NCBI GenBank assembly: GCA_052143575.1
Contig: JBKQSP010000031.1
Location: 51,488 to 115,487 of the forward strand
DNA from: JAKACA01 sp052143575
GTDB lineage: Bacteria; Actinomycetota; Acidimicrobiia; Acidimicrobiales; Bog-793
Length of the DNA stretch: 64,000 nt
Reading direction: 5' to 3'
This document shows, piece by piece, positions 9,201 through 18,400 of this stretch (the stretch's first letter is position 1; each line of letters opens with the position of its first letter). Both the position numbers and the translations under genes were made by a program. Under the pieces are notes generated by a model, which did no database searches, was not told the DNA's origin, and saw only the letters and a program-made list of their open reading frames with translations.

Positions 9201-11892
9201 TCACCGACCCGTGGTCGAGGTCGGCTTGGGTGATGGAGTAGGTGGCGGTGAACGTCGCCACCTGCCCCGGTGAGAGCGTGGTCGTGGCGCCGGAGCAGGT
9301 TCCCGGCGGGCTGGCGAGGCTCTCGCAGCTCGGCCCGCTCGCGAGGGCACCGGCAGGCGCCGTTGGCACGTCGGTGACGCCGACGTCACTGAGGGTGACG
9401 TTGCCGCTGTTGGTGACGACGAACTGGTAGGAGATCGTCTGGCCGACCGTGTCGTAGGGACCGTTCGAGGTGACCGACTTCACGACGGTGAGCGCCGGTG
9501 ACTGGGTCAGGCCGACGGTCGCCGAGGAGCCGGGCGACGTCGTCCCACACGACGACGAGCTGCAGCCGGGCGGGTCGCCCGTGGCGGTGGCGGTGTCACT
9601 CACCAAGCCGTTGTCGAGGTCGGCCTGGGTGATGGTGTAGGTGGCCGTGAACGTCGCCACCTGCCCCGGCGAGAGTGAGGTCGTGGCGCCGGAACAGGTT
9701 CCCGGCGGGCTGGCGAGGCTCTGACAGGTAGGCCCGCTCGTGAGGGCACCGGCGGGCGCCGTCTGCACGTCGGTGAGACCGACGTGGCTGAGGGTGACGT
9801 TGCCGCTGTTGGTGACGGCGAACTCGTAGGAGATGATCTGGCCGACGGCGTCGTAGGGGCCGCTCGAGGTGACGGACTTCACGATGACGAGGCCGGGGGT
9901 CTGTGTCAGGTCGACGCTGGCCGATGAACCGGCCGACGTCGTCGCACACGACGACGAGCTGCAACCGGGCGAATCGCCGGCGGCGGTGGCGGTGTCACTC
10001 ACCGAACCGAAATCGAGGTCGGCCTGCGTGATCGTGTAGGTGGCGCTGAACGTCGCCACCTGCCCCGGTGCCAGCGAGGTCGTGGCGCCGGAGCAGGGGG
10101 CGGCAGGACTGGCGAGGCCCTGGCAGGTCGGCCCGGTCGTGAGTGCGCCGGCGGGCGCCGCCTGCACGTCGTTGAGGCCGACGTTGCCGAGGGTGACGTT
10201 GCCGGTGTTCTTGACGACGAACTGGTAGGCGATCGGCTGGCCGACGTTGTCGTAGGGGCCGCTCGAGGTGACCGACTTCACGATCGTGAGAGCCGGGGAC
10301 TGCGTCATGTCCACGCTGGCCGAAGAGCCGGCCGACGTCGTCGCGCACGACGACGAGCTGCAGCCGGGCGGCTCCCCCGTGGCGGTGGCGGTGTCGCTCA
10401 CCGAGCCGTGGTCGAGGTCGGCCTGCGTGATCGTGTAGCTGGCGGTGAACGTCGCCACCTGCCCCAATGAGAGTGAGGTCGTCGAACCCGAACACGTGCC
10501 GCCCGGGCTGGCGAGGCTCTGGCAGGTCGGCCCGCTCGCGAGCGCACCGGCAGGCGCCGTCTGCACGTCGTTGACACCGACGTCGCTGAGGGCGACGTTT
10601 CCGGTGTTGGTGACGACGAACTGGTACGAGATCGTCTGGCCGACGATGTCGTAGGGGCCGCTCGAGGTGACCGACTTCGCGATGGAGAGGCTGGGCGCAC
10701 TCTCCGGATCGTTGCTGGTCGAGGAGCAGTTCGGGCTGCATCCTGCATCGGTCGCCCCCGGCGGCGGTGTGACGGTCACCGTGTTCGTGAGCGTGCCCGA
10801 CGCCGCCGCCGGCACCGTCCCGCTGACCGTGTAGGTGAGTGTTCCACCGGAGGCGATGTCGACGGTGTCGGAGATGTTTCCCGAGCCTGAGGCGGTGCAG
10901 GAGCTTCCGGACGTGGCGCCGCAGGTCCAGGTGAACCCGGCCCCTGCGAGGGCCGCCGGCAGAGGATCCGAGACGGTCGCCTCGTCGGCGTATCCGGGCC
11001 CGCTGTTGGTGACGGTCACGGTATAGGTCAACCGCTGGCCAGGCGAGTACGGATCCGGCGACGCCGTCTTCGCGACGGCGAGACTCACTGGGCAAAGGGC
11101 GCTCGGGCGAACCTGGGCGTCGAAGCCCTCTTCCGGGGGACCGCTCTTCATCTGGACGATGATCGTGTTCGCCCCGGTCTGCCAGTTGTGATCGAGCGTC
11201 GTCTCGGAGGCGTTGGCTATGTGGTAGCCGACGTAGTCGTACGGATCCGAGCCCACGGTGGTGTCCTGTGGCAGGTTCGAACCGGGGTACTGGCTCTGGT
11301 CAACGTTGTTGACGAAGACGGTGGCGACTTCGTTGTCGGACATGAAGTTCATGGCCAGCGAGAACGACGAGGGCACGACGGACGGGTCGAGGTTGAAGTT
11401 GTACTCGTAGTACCAGTCGCCGTTGGGGCTCGACGGGCTGGCGATGGTCTGTTGCGAGATCCACTGGGCGTTGCTGTAGGGGGTGGCCGACCAGGCGCCG
11501 GGGACGAGGTTGCCGACATTGGCGAGGGCGAAGCTCGGGTTCGCCGGCGGATCAGGGTTCGCTCCCGGCAGATAGGTGGCCGTCTCTGGGGAGGTACCGG
11601 CCGGGCTGTCGTAGGGACCTGCGACCTCCCAGTTCGCGTCGAGCGAGTTGTTCGGTTCCACACCGCCAGTGGCGGCGTCGTATCCCGTGTTGAAGATGTT
11701 GGGATCCGTGGCGCAGGTCACCGTCGGATCCTGGGGGCCGGGCGCAGCGGCGCTCCGGGTGGCCGGAATGAGCATCCCGGTGGCGGCGAGGACGGATCCG
11801 ATCAGAAGGGCCGGCACCATCCTCCGCCGCGTGGCGAGCGCCCGCCGAGAGCGCCCGCGACGCTGGGCTGCGGCTCGTCCCCATCGGTGCAT
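6250..11892 (-). CDS. Giant secreted DUF11/DUF7507-type repeat protein with C-terminal wall-anchor-like tail
   Basis: About 1880 residues. An Arg-rich N-terminus and hydrophobic segment (around residues 25-50) form a signal peptide. The next ~250 residues (Trp/Tyr-rich) form a unique domain. A DUF11-type domain (LTYTVTVTNSGPG) follows, then eight near-identical 133-residue modules of the KSVTSSGPYD...QADLDHGSVSDTATATG type, a ninth diverged module, and two further DUF11-like domains. The C-terminus has PPAHTGEPW, a hydrophobic helix (WYWLLVIVLMGSGVAVL) and a run of arginines, the layout of a sortase sorting signal with PAHTG in place of LPxTG. The start at 11892 is chosen because GGAAGCGAG lies just upstream; a GTG at 11946 in frame is an alternative. 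Likely a long surface stalk or adhesin (inference). Confidence 0.88.
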   Translation of the reverse strand: MHRWGRAAAQRRGRSRRALATRRRMVPALLIGSVLAATGMLIPATRSAAAPGPQDPTVTCATDPNIFNTGYDAATGGVEPNNSLDANWEVAGPYDSPAGTSPETATYLPGANPDPPANPSFALANVGNLVPGAWSATPYSNAQWISQQTIASPSSPNGDWYYEYNFNLDPSVVPSSFSLAMNFMSDNEVATVFVNNVDQSQYPGSNLPQDTTVGSDPYDYVGYHIANASETTLDHNWQTGANTIIVQMKSGPPEEGFDAQVRPSALCPVSLAVAKTASPDPYSPGQRLTYTVTVTNSGPGYADEATVSDPLPAALAGAGFTWTCGATSGSSCTASGSGNISDTVDIASGGTLTYTVSGTVPAAASGTLTNTVTVTPPPGATDAGCSPNCSSTSNDPESAPSLSIAKSVTSSGPYDIVGQTISYQFVVTNTGNVALSDVGVNDVQTAPAGALASGPTCQSLASPGGTCSGSTTSLSLGQVATFTASYTITQADLDHGSVSDTATATGEPPGCSSSSCATTSAGSSASVDMTQSPALTIVKSVTSSGPYDNVGQPIAYQFVVKNTGNVTLGNVGLNDVQAAPAGALTTGPTCQGLASPAAPCSGATTSLAPGQVATFSATYTITQADLDFGSVSDTATAAGDSPGCSSSSCATTSAGSSASVDLTQTPGLVIVKSVTSSGPYDAVGQIISYEFAVTNSGNVTLSHVGLTDVQTAPAGALTSGPTCQSLASPPGTCSGATTSLSPGQVATFTATYTITQADLDNGLVSDTATATGDPPGCSSSSCGTTSPGSSATVGLTQSPALTVVKSVTSNGPYDTVGQTISYQFVVTNSGNVTLSDVGVTDVPTAPAGALASGPSCESLASPPGTCSGATTTLSPGQVATFTATYSITQADLDHGSVSDTATATGDPPSCSSSSCATGSPGSGASVGLIQLPSLTVAKSVASSGPYESVGETITYQFAVTNSGNVTLSDVGVTDVQTAPAGALASGPSCQSLASPPGTCSGATTTLSPGQVATFTATYTITQADLDHGSVSDSATATGDPPGCGSSSCATTSRGSSATVGLTQTPGLSIVKSVTSSGPYDTVAETISYEFAVTNSGNVTLSDVGVTDVQTAPAGALTSGPSCQSLASPAASCSGATTALAPGQVATFTATYTITQADLDNGSVSDTATATGEPPGCSSSSCATSSSGSSASVAMTQSPALTVVKSVTPSGPYDTVGETISYQFAVTNSGNVTLSDVGVTDVQTAPAGALTSGPSCQSLASPAASCSGATTSLAPGQVATFTATYTITQADLDNGSVSDTATATGEPPGCVSSSCATSSAGSTATVTLTQSPALTVVKSVTSSGPYDTVGETISYRFTVTNSGNVTLGHVGVLDVQAAPAGALTSGPTCQGLASPAGPCSGATTALSPRQVATFTATYTITQADLDNGSVSDTATATGEPPDCSSSACATTSAGSTATVTLTQSPALTVVKSSPTGTYSAVGQTIVYDFLVTNTGNVTLHAITVTDTETAPATQANLSPVDCPVSTLAPGAHEACSATYTVTLADLQHGSVKDTATASGDPPGSSTPVTSAGSSATVRAAFAAVTLTKAASTLIPGAHTDDTFVLTAENAGPSSSGTVVVTDVLARGLEFVSSSAADGSVSVSGQTVKWTIPDLAPSGAASKAVLSVVVAVDTTSPVSNSATFTQVTRNGSGGTTGKSNVVTITPTYAALVLTKTVADASPLQGKNDTYAITVLDKGPNSALGIVVTDPLPLGMTFVSASASTGTVSEAARSGRTTVTWDVGTLEAGAHAALHIIVKITAASGSIKNTADLTDQSYDPTGQTKSATALAAVAAPVVVPPAHTGEPWSSLWYWLLVIVLMGSGVAVLESGRRRRRYGSTPQG
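7498..10690 (-). repeat. Eight tandem 399-bp repeats inside the DUF11-type gene
   Basis: Eight consecutive units of exactly 399 bp (133 codons) with high nucleotide identity. The same anchor sequences recur at this spacing, for example the GTGAACGTCGCCACCTGCCC element near 8050, 8449, 8848 and 9247. No frame disruption occurs. The boundaries given are approximate. High identity between units makes copy-number change by slippage or recombination likely. Confidence 0.9.
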
Positions 11893-12101
11893 TCGTGGCT
11901 CGCTTCCGGCTCGAGAGTGTCGTACTGCCCACCCGCGTCGAGACAACCCGGATAGGTATCGGCCCAGGAGGGACCGATCGGCATCCTATTGCCCCCGGTC
12001 TGGCGGGAGATGGATCTCGGCGACGAACCATCCGTGCTGGAACTCGCTCGTCGCCAATTGATTCAGGGCAAGGAACCGCAAGGCTCGGGCGTCTCTCTGA
12101 C

Positions 12102-13142
12102 GTGCAGCGCACTGTTTTCCTTGCGTTGGCGTCCTTGGTGCTGATGGCCGCCGGGTGTAGTTCCGTTCGCCCAACCCCGAATGCCACCCGGACTGCGACG
12201 ATCCCTCCGACGAGCCGGGCCATCGACCTCACCGATGGTGCCATCACCGGCAGAGTGCTCCCCTGCCCGGGCCTTCCGCGATCGGGTGTGCCAACGGTGG
12301 TCGTTGACCTCTTCCCGCCCTCAGGCATACAGATAGGTGTAGACCCGGAAACCGAGACGGCGGTCGAACCCGGCAGCACGTATCACCTAAACGCCGTGCC
12401 GCCAGGCAATTACGCCCTCATCGACGGCTGGGTCGTGCCGGACGAGGTTGTCGACGAACACGTGACGGTGACCCGCTCGCGAACCCTCGTGGCGAACCTG
12501 CCGTCCTGCTTTCCGACCGTTGGCGGCCCTTACCGCGCCGCGAGCCTCAGCGCCGTTGCCCGTTTCGTCGCCGAAGCTCGGAGAGGAACCGACGCCACTC
12601 TGTCGGCGATGTATGAGTCCTTACTGCCTGGGAGGCTTCCACGGAGCTTCCTGGTCGCTCAGCGGCAATCGAAGGGAGCTGCCATCGTCGGAACCGACAC
12701 GTTCCTCTACTCTGCTCGCGAGAGCGGGAAGTGGTTCAGATTCCTCGAGCTCGCACACGGGATATACGAGTGCGCCCAGAACTCCGATTCCCGGTGGGGC
12801 TGTGAGGGCCCTGTCCCGTATTTCTCCAACGGCGTGGCCCTCACCACCCTCTACTTCGACGAGCCAGTGCTGCTCGCCCAGGATGTCGGTCCGCGGCCCG
12901 GCGAGCAGGGCGCGCTCTGGTCGGGACGGCTGGACGGGCGGAGGGTCACCTGTCTCCGCGACGGGGAATATGGCGGCCGGACAACCTCGTGTATCGCTTC
13001 AGACGGCCTCGTGGTCTTTGCGGCCGGACCGGGTCTTCCGAGCGTGGCGGTTGTGCAGCTCACCTTCTCCGTCCCTGCCAGCGACTTCGTTCTGCCGGTA
13101 CGGTCGGGTCGCTGGACGGGGTTCATGTCCGAGGGTTCGTGA
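12102..13142 (+). CDS. Secreted lipoprotein, unknown function
   Basis: Start taken at GTG 12102 because it places a canonical lipoprotein signal at the N-terminus: a hydrophobic stretch (VFLALASLVLMAAGC) with the lipobox ending in Cys about residue 19, followed by Ser/Thr/Pro-rich linker. A longer in-frame start at 11895 would bury this signal behind 69 residues overlapping the promoter of the divergent gene. The mature ~325 residues contain an early prealbumin-like strand region (GSTYHLNAVPPGNYALIDGW) and scattered Cys residues. I do not recognise the family. It is transcribed divergently from the giant repeat protein, with about 200 bp between. Confidence 0.75.
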   Translation: MQRTVFLALASLVLMAAGCSSVRPTPNATRTATIPPTSRAIDLTDGAITGRVLPCPGLPRSGVPTVVVDLFPPSGIQIGVDPETETAVEPGSTYHLNAVPPGNYALIDGWVVPDEVVDEHVTVTRSRTLVANLPSCFPTVGGPYRAASLSAVARFVAEARRGTDATLSAMYESLLPGRLPRSFLVAQRQSKGAAIVGTDTFLYSARESGKWFRFLELAHGIYECAQNSDSRWGCEGPVPYFSNGVALTTLYFDEPVLLAQDVGPRPGEQGALWSGRLDGRRVTCLRDGEYGGRTTSCIASDGLVVFAAGPGLPSVAVVQLTFSVPASDFVLPVRSGRWTGFMSEGS

Positions 13143-13288
13143 GCTGCTTCCCGGTGCCTTGAGATACGGCGGGGTCTCCGACGATTCTTCTTGCTACGCA
13201 TCCCTTCCGCCGATCCCCAAGCTCACATCAAGGCGTGCCAGCGTCCTCAAGAGCTGCGGCACTCGCCCCGGGCAGCAGAGGCAGACGA

Positions 13289-13482
13289 TCAGGCCTTCAC
13301 CGTGAGGGTGTACGTCTTTGTCGTGCTGAGCGCCGGGTGGGAGGAGTCCGTCACCTCCACGCTGAAGCTGAAAGTGGCGGCCTTCGTCGGCATCCCCGAG
13401 ATGACCCGCCCTTCGTCCCCGACAAGGACAGCCCGGCGGGTAGCCGTCCCGAGACAAGCTTCCAGCTGCAGGGAGACGTCCG
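13289..13482 (-). pseudogene. Remnant of a He_PIG-type Ig-like domain, frameshifted
   Basis: Two frames together rebuild one putative-Ig (He_PIG) domain. Upstream reads WKLVSGRLPAGLSLSGTKG in one frame. After a frameshift near 13405-13415 the domain continues as GRVISGMPTKAATFSFSVEV and ends VTDSSHPALSTTKTYTLTV then a stop at 13289. These are the expected consecutive halves of the domain, so this is the disrupted 3' end of a former surface-protein gene. No intact upstream portion is visible between here and the redox operon. Confidence 0.7.
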
Positions 13483-13787
13483 ATGCGACCCGCGGGAGCG
13501 CAGCGCCCCTACCGCGACCTCTCCGCCGTGACGCCACCGTCGGTGCCCAGGTTCGAGGCCGAGGACTGTCAGTTCGTCGCGCGTCCGCCAAGTGTGCCGC
13601 CCGTCGGGGAGAGCGCACCGACGTTCTCCGGGATGATCGCCTGCTCAGAAGCTCGGGGCGCCGACACCGGGGCGGCGGCGCCGTACATTGCGAGCGTGGT
13701 CGCGAAGCTGCACACTCCTTCTGATGGTGCTCCACGAACTCACCGACAGCGGCTCGCAAGCGTGAGGGTGCCACGAACGAGGTCGAC

Positions 13788-15416
13788 GTGACTCCGCGAG
13801 ATTTCACGCCGCTGCCGGATCTGGCGCACTCGCACGCGCGGGCCGGACCGGTTCGGAGTCGCCGCCCCGTCTACGTCGACCTGCTGCCTCCGTGCAACGC
13901 CGGCTGCCCGGCCGGCGAGAACATCCAGGCCTGGCTCGCCCACGTCGAGGGCGGCCGTCATGAAGCGGCGTGGCGGGCACTCGTCGCCGACAATCCGTTG
14001 CCGGCTGTCCACGGCCGCGTGTGCTACCACCCCTGCGAGAGCGTGTGCAATCGCACCGAGCTCGACAGCGCCGTCTCGATCCACTCGGTAGAGCGCTTCC
14101 TCGGCGATCTTGCTGTGGAACAGGGATGGCTGCTGGCGCCGCCACCGGCCCGCCACGGCCGGCGGGTGTTGGTCATCGGTGCCGGGCCGAGCGGGCTGTC
14201 GGCCGCCTACCACCTGGCCCGGCTCGGCCACGAGGTCGAGATACGCGACGCCGGCAGCGAGCCGGGCGGGATGATGCGCTACGGCATCCCGGCCTACCGG
14301 CTGCCCCGTGAGGTGCTCGACGCAGAGCTGCAGCGCATCGTTGATCTCGGCGTCAGGATCACGGGCGGACACCGGGTCGAGGACCTCGACGCCGAGCGAC
14401 GCGAGGGCGGCTTCGACGCCGTCTTCGTGGCGGTGGGGGCGCATCTTTCCAAGCGCGTCGACATCCCGGCCCGCGACACCGGCCGGATCATCGACGCCCT
14501 TTCTTTTCTTCGCAGTGTCGCTTCCGGCGAGCGGCCGGCGATCGGTCGGCGCGTCGCCGTCTACGGAGGAGGCAACACGGCGATGGACGCTGCCCGGACC
14601 GCCCGGCGACTGGGAGCGGACGACGCCCTCATCGTTTACCGGCGAACCCGCGCTCAGATGCCCGCCCACGAGGAGGAGGCGGTTGACGCCGAGAGCGAGG
14701 GCGTGCGTATCAACTGGCTGCGGACGATCACCGCCTTCGACGGCCCGACGCTGACGGTCGAGGCGATGGAGCTGGACGAGAGCGGGTTTCCTCAGCCCAC
14801 CGGGCGTTTCGAGGACCTCGCCGCCGACACGGTCATCCTCGCCCTCGGCCAGGAGACCGACACCGCCTTTTTGAGGGAGGTGCCAGGGGTGGACTTCACG
14901 AGGGATGGCACCGTCGTGGTGTCGAGCTCGATGATGACGGGCTGCGCCGGAGTCTTCGCCGGCGGAGACATGGTGCCGGCCGAGCGAACGGTCACCGTCG
15001 GCGTCGGGCACGGCAAGAAGGCCGCCCGGCACATCGACAGCTGGCTACGCGGCGACATGAGGCCGCCGGCGCCGAAGCACCAGCCGGCCACCTTCGAATC
15101 GTTGCACCTGTGGTACTTCGGAGACGCCGCTCGCCGCCTCCAACCGGCGCTGGCGCCGGAAGAGCGAGTCGCCGACTTCACCGAGGTGACGGGCGGGCTG
15201 TCGGTGGCGGAAGCGAGCTACGAGGCAGGGCGCTGCCTGTCGTGCGGCAACTGCTTCGAATGCGACGGCTGCCTTGGAGCATGCCCAGAGGACGCCGTGA
15301 TCAAGCTCGGCGCCGGGCACCGCTACCGCTTCGACTACGACCGCTGTACCGGCTGCGAAGCATGCTTCCGGCAATGCCCCGTGCACGCCATCGAGATGGT
15401 CGAGGAGGACGCCTGA
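13788..15416 (+). CDS. GltD-like FAD/NAD(P)-binding oxidoreductase with C-terminal ferredoxin domain
   Basis: 542 residues from GTG 13788. N-terminal Fe-S domain with Cys36, Cys40 (CNAGCPAGENI), Cys79, Cys83 and Cys87 (CYHPCESVC), as in the small subunit of glutamate synthase and dihydropyrimidine dehydrogenase. FAD motif VIGAGPSGLSAAYHL is near residue 128 and the NADPH motif VYGGGNTAMDAARTARRLGA near residue 259. The C-terminal ~60 residues hold two 4Fe-4S motifs (CLSCGNCFECDGCLGACP and CTGCEACFRQCP). It probably shuttles electrons between NAD(P)H and the Fe-S centres of the pyruvate:ferredoxin oxidoreductase encoded next, whose ATG overlaps its stop codon by 1 nt (TGATG). No gltB partner lies beside it. 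Confidence 0.9.
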   Translation: MTPRDFTPLPDLAHSHARAGPVRSRRPVYVDLLPPCNAGCPAGENIQAWLAHVEGGRHEAAWRALVADNPLPAVHGRVCYHPCESVCNRTELDSAVSIHSVERFLGDLAVEQGWLLAPPPARHGRRVLVIGAGPSGLSAAYHLARLGHEVEIRDAGSEPGGMMRYGIPAYRLPREVLDAELQRIVDLGVRITGGHRVEDLDAERREGGFDAVFVAVGAHLSKRVDIPARDTGRIIDALSFLRSVASGERPAIGRRVAVYGGGNTAMDAARTARRLGADDALIVYRRTRAQMPAHEEEAVDAESEGVRINWLRTITAFDGPTLTVEAMELDESGFPQPTGRFEDLAADTVILALGQETDTAFLREVPGVDFTRDGTVVVSSSMMTGCAGVFAGGDMVPAERTVTVGVGHGKKAARHIDSWLRGDMRPPAPKHQPATFESLHLWYFGDAARRLQPALAPEERVADFTEVTGGLSVAEASYEAGRCLSCGNCFECDGCLGACPEDAVIKLGAGHRYRFDYDRCTGCEACFRQCPVHAIEMVEEDA

Positions 15417-18400
15417 TGCGAGCCACGCTCGACGGGAACGAAGCGGCCGTATCGGTCGCCTATCGGCTCAGCGAGGTCTGCTGCATCTACCCGATCACGC
15501 CGGCCTCCCCGATGGCCGAGCTGGCCGACGAGTGGGCGAGCCACCGGCAGCCGAACCTCTGGGGCAACGTTCCCGCCGTGATCGAGATGCAGAGCGAAGC
15601 CGGTGCGGCCGGCGCACTCCATGGCGCCCTGCAGGGCGGGGCGCTCTCGACGACCTTCACGGCCTCCCAGGGCCTCCTGCTCATGATCCCGAACATGTAC
15701 AAGATCGCCGGCGAATTGACGGCCACCGTTCTTCACGTCGCCGCCCGCTCGCTGGCGACCCAGGCGCTGTCGATCTTCGGTGACCACTCCGATGTGATGG
15801 CCGTCCGGCAGACCGGTGTGGCACTGCTGGCGTCCTCCTCGGTCCAAGAGGCGCATGACTTGGCGGCGGTGGCGCACGCCGCCACACTCTCGACGCGGGT
15901 CCCCTTCTTGCACTTCTTCGACGGCTTTCGTACGTCGCACGAGCTGAACACGATCGAGCTGCTCTCCGACGACGATCTGCGGGCGCTCGTGCCCGAGGAG
16001 CTGGTCCGGGAGCATCGGCGGCGGGCGCTGTCGGCGGAGCACCCCTTCATCCGGGGCACCTCGCAGAACCCCGACGTCTACTTCCAGGGACGTGAAGCCG
16101 CCAACCCCTTCTATGCACGCACACCGGGGTTGGTCGAAGACGCCATGGGGCGCCTCGCCGGGCGGACCGGGCGCCGCTACCGCCTCGTCGACTACGCCGG
16201 CCACCCCGAGCCGGAGCGTGTGATCGTTGCGATGGGATCGGGGGCGGTGACGGCGCGCGAAACCGTCACCCACCTCTGCGCGGCGGGAGAGCGCGTCGGG
16301 GTGGCGACGGTGCGCCTCTACCGGCCCTTCCCGACCGAGGCGTTTCTCGCGGCGCTGCCGCCGACGGTGTCGCGAGTGGCCGTGCTCGACCGCACGAAGG
16401 AGCCGGGCTCACTCGGAGAGCCGCTCTTTCTCGACGTCGTCACTGCCCTGGCGGAGGCGCACAGCCACTCCGAACGGGAGGCCATGCCGCTCGTGATCGG
16501 CGGCCGTTACGGGCTGGGATCGAAGGAGTTCACTCCCGGAATGGTCGCCGGGGTGTTCGAGGAGCTCAGAACGGAGCGACCACGACGGCGCTTCACCGTT
16601 GGCATCACTGACGACGTCTCGCGAACGAGCGTCTCCTATGACGCCGCTCTCGACATCGAGCCGCCCGCCACGTTCCGAGCGGTGTTCTTCGGCCTCGGCT
16701 CCGACGGGACGGTCGGCGCAAACAAGAACTCGGTGAAGATCCTCGGTTCCGAGGCACACCTCTACGCCCAGGGCTACTTCGTCTACGACTCGAAGAAGTC
16801 GGGCTCTCAGACGGTGTCGCACTTGCGCTTCGGGCCAGAGCCGATCGAGGCCCCCTATCTCGTCGACGATGCGAGGTTCGTCGGCTGCCATCACTTCGGG
16901 CTCCTCAACCGGAGCGAGGTCCTCGATCGCGCCGCCCATGGCGCCACGCTGTTGCTCAACTCTCCCTATCCAGCGAGCGAGCTCTGGAAGGTCGTGCCCC
17001 GACCGATCCAGGAGCAGATCGTCGCCAAGGAGATCAAGGTGTACGTGATCGATGCGGGCCGCATCGCGGGCGAGGCCGGGCTCGGTGAGCGGATCAACAC
17101 GGTGCTGCAGACCTGCTTCTTCGCCATCTCCGGCGTGCTCGAGCGCGATGAAGCCATCGCCCGCGTGAAGGCGGCGATCAAGAAGAGTTACGGCCGCCGT
17201 GGTGCCGAGGTGGTCGACGCCAACCTGCGGGCGGTCGATCGCGCCATCGAGGGCCTCGAGCGCGTCGAGCTGCCCCGCCAGGTGACGATTCGCACCGGGC
17301 TCGCCCCGCTCGTGCCGGCGGGGGCGCCCGAGTTCGTCCGCAAGGTCACCGCCGTGCTGATGGCCGGGCGCGGCGACGAGCTGCCGGTCAGTGCCCTGCC
17401 GGCGGACGGCACATGGCCGAGCGGCACGGCCGCCTACGAGAAGCGCCAGATATCGGACGTCGTCGCCCTGTGGGATTCCGACCTCTGCATCCAGTGCGGA
17501 AATTGCAGCTTCGTCTGCCCGCACAGCGTCATCCGCTCGAAGTACTTCCAACGGTCTCAACTGGCGACCGCACCGGCTGCCTTCCGGTCGGCTCCGCTGC
17601 GCTCCCGTGGTCTGCCCGACACCAACTACACCTTGCAGGTCTACGTGGACGACTGCACCGGCTGCGGCCTCTGCGTCGAGGCCTGCCCGGCTCTGGCACC
17701 GGACGACCCCTCCCGCAGGGCGATCAATCTGGCGCCCCTCGAACCACTTGCCGCCGAGGAGCGGGCCAATATTGCCTTCTTCGAAACCCTGCCGGTCGCC
17801 GAGCGCTCGCGAGTCGACTTCGGCACAGTGCGCGGTACGCAGTTCCTGCAACCGCTCTTCGAGTTCTCGGGAGCGTGCGCCGGATGCGGCGAGACGCCGT
17901 ACGTGAAGCTCCTCTCGCAGCTCTTCGGCGACCGCGCCGTGATCGCCAACGCGACGGGCTGCTCCTCGATCTACGGCGGGAACCTACCGACGACGCCATG
18001 GACGACCGACGAGAACGGACGCGGGCCGGCGTGGTCGAACTCGCTCTTCGAGGACAACGCCGAGTTCGGCCTCGGTCTGCGCCTCGCCGCCGACCGCCAC
18101 CTCGAGCTCGCCCGACGCCGGCTGGGCGAGCTGCGCGGCGATGTGGGGAGCGAGCTTGCCGATGCCATACTTGCAGCGCGGCAGCTCTCCGAGTCTGAGC
18201 TTCGAGCCCAGCGCGAGCGCGTGGGCGAGCTCAAGGCTCGGCTCGCCGCCGTCGAGGGGGCCGCCGCCGTTGACCTCTTGAGCGTCGTCGACCACCTCGT
18301 CCGGCGCAGTGTCTGGATCGTCGGAGGTGACGGTTGGGCCTACGACATCGGCTACGGCGGGCTCGACCACGTCCTGGCGAGCGGCCGTGACGTGAACGTC

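Noticed and set aside
7498..10690. Tandem repeats as a CRISPR array
   Set aside because: Units are 399 bp, coding, with no unique spacers.
16409..17851. 480-codon frame on the minus strand
   Set aside because: Antisense to nifJ, which has intact motifs throughout; Arg/Val-rich translation without family pattern.
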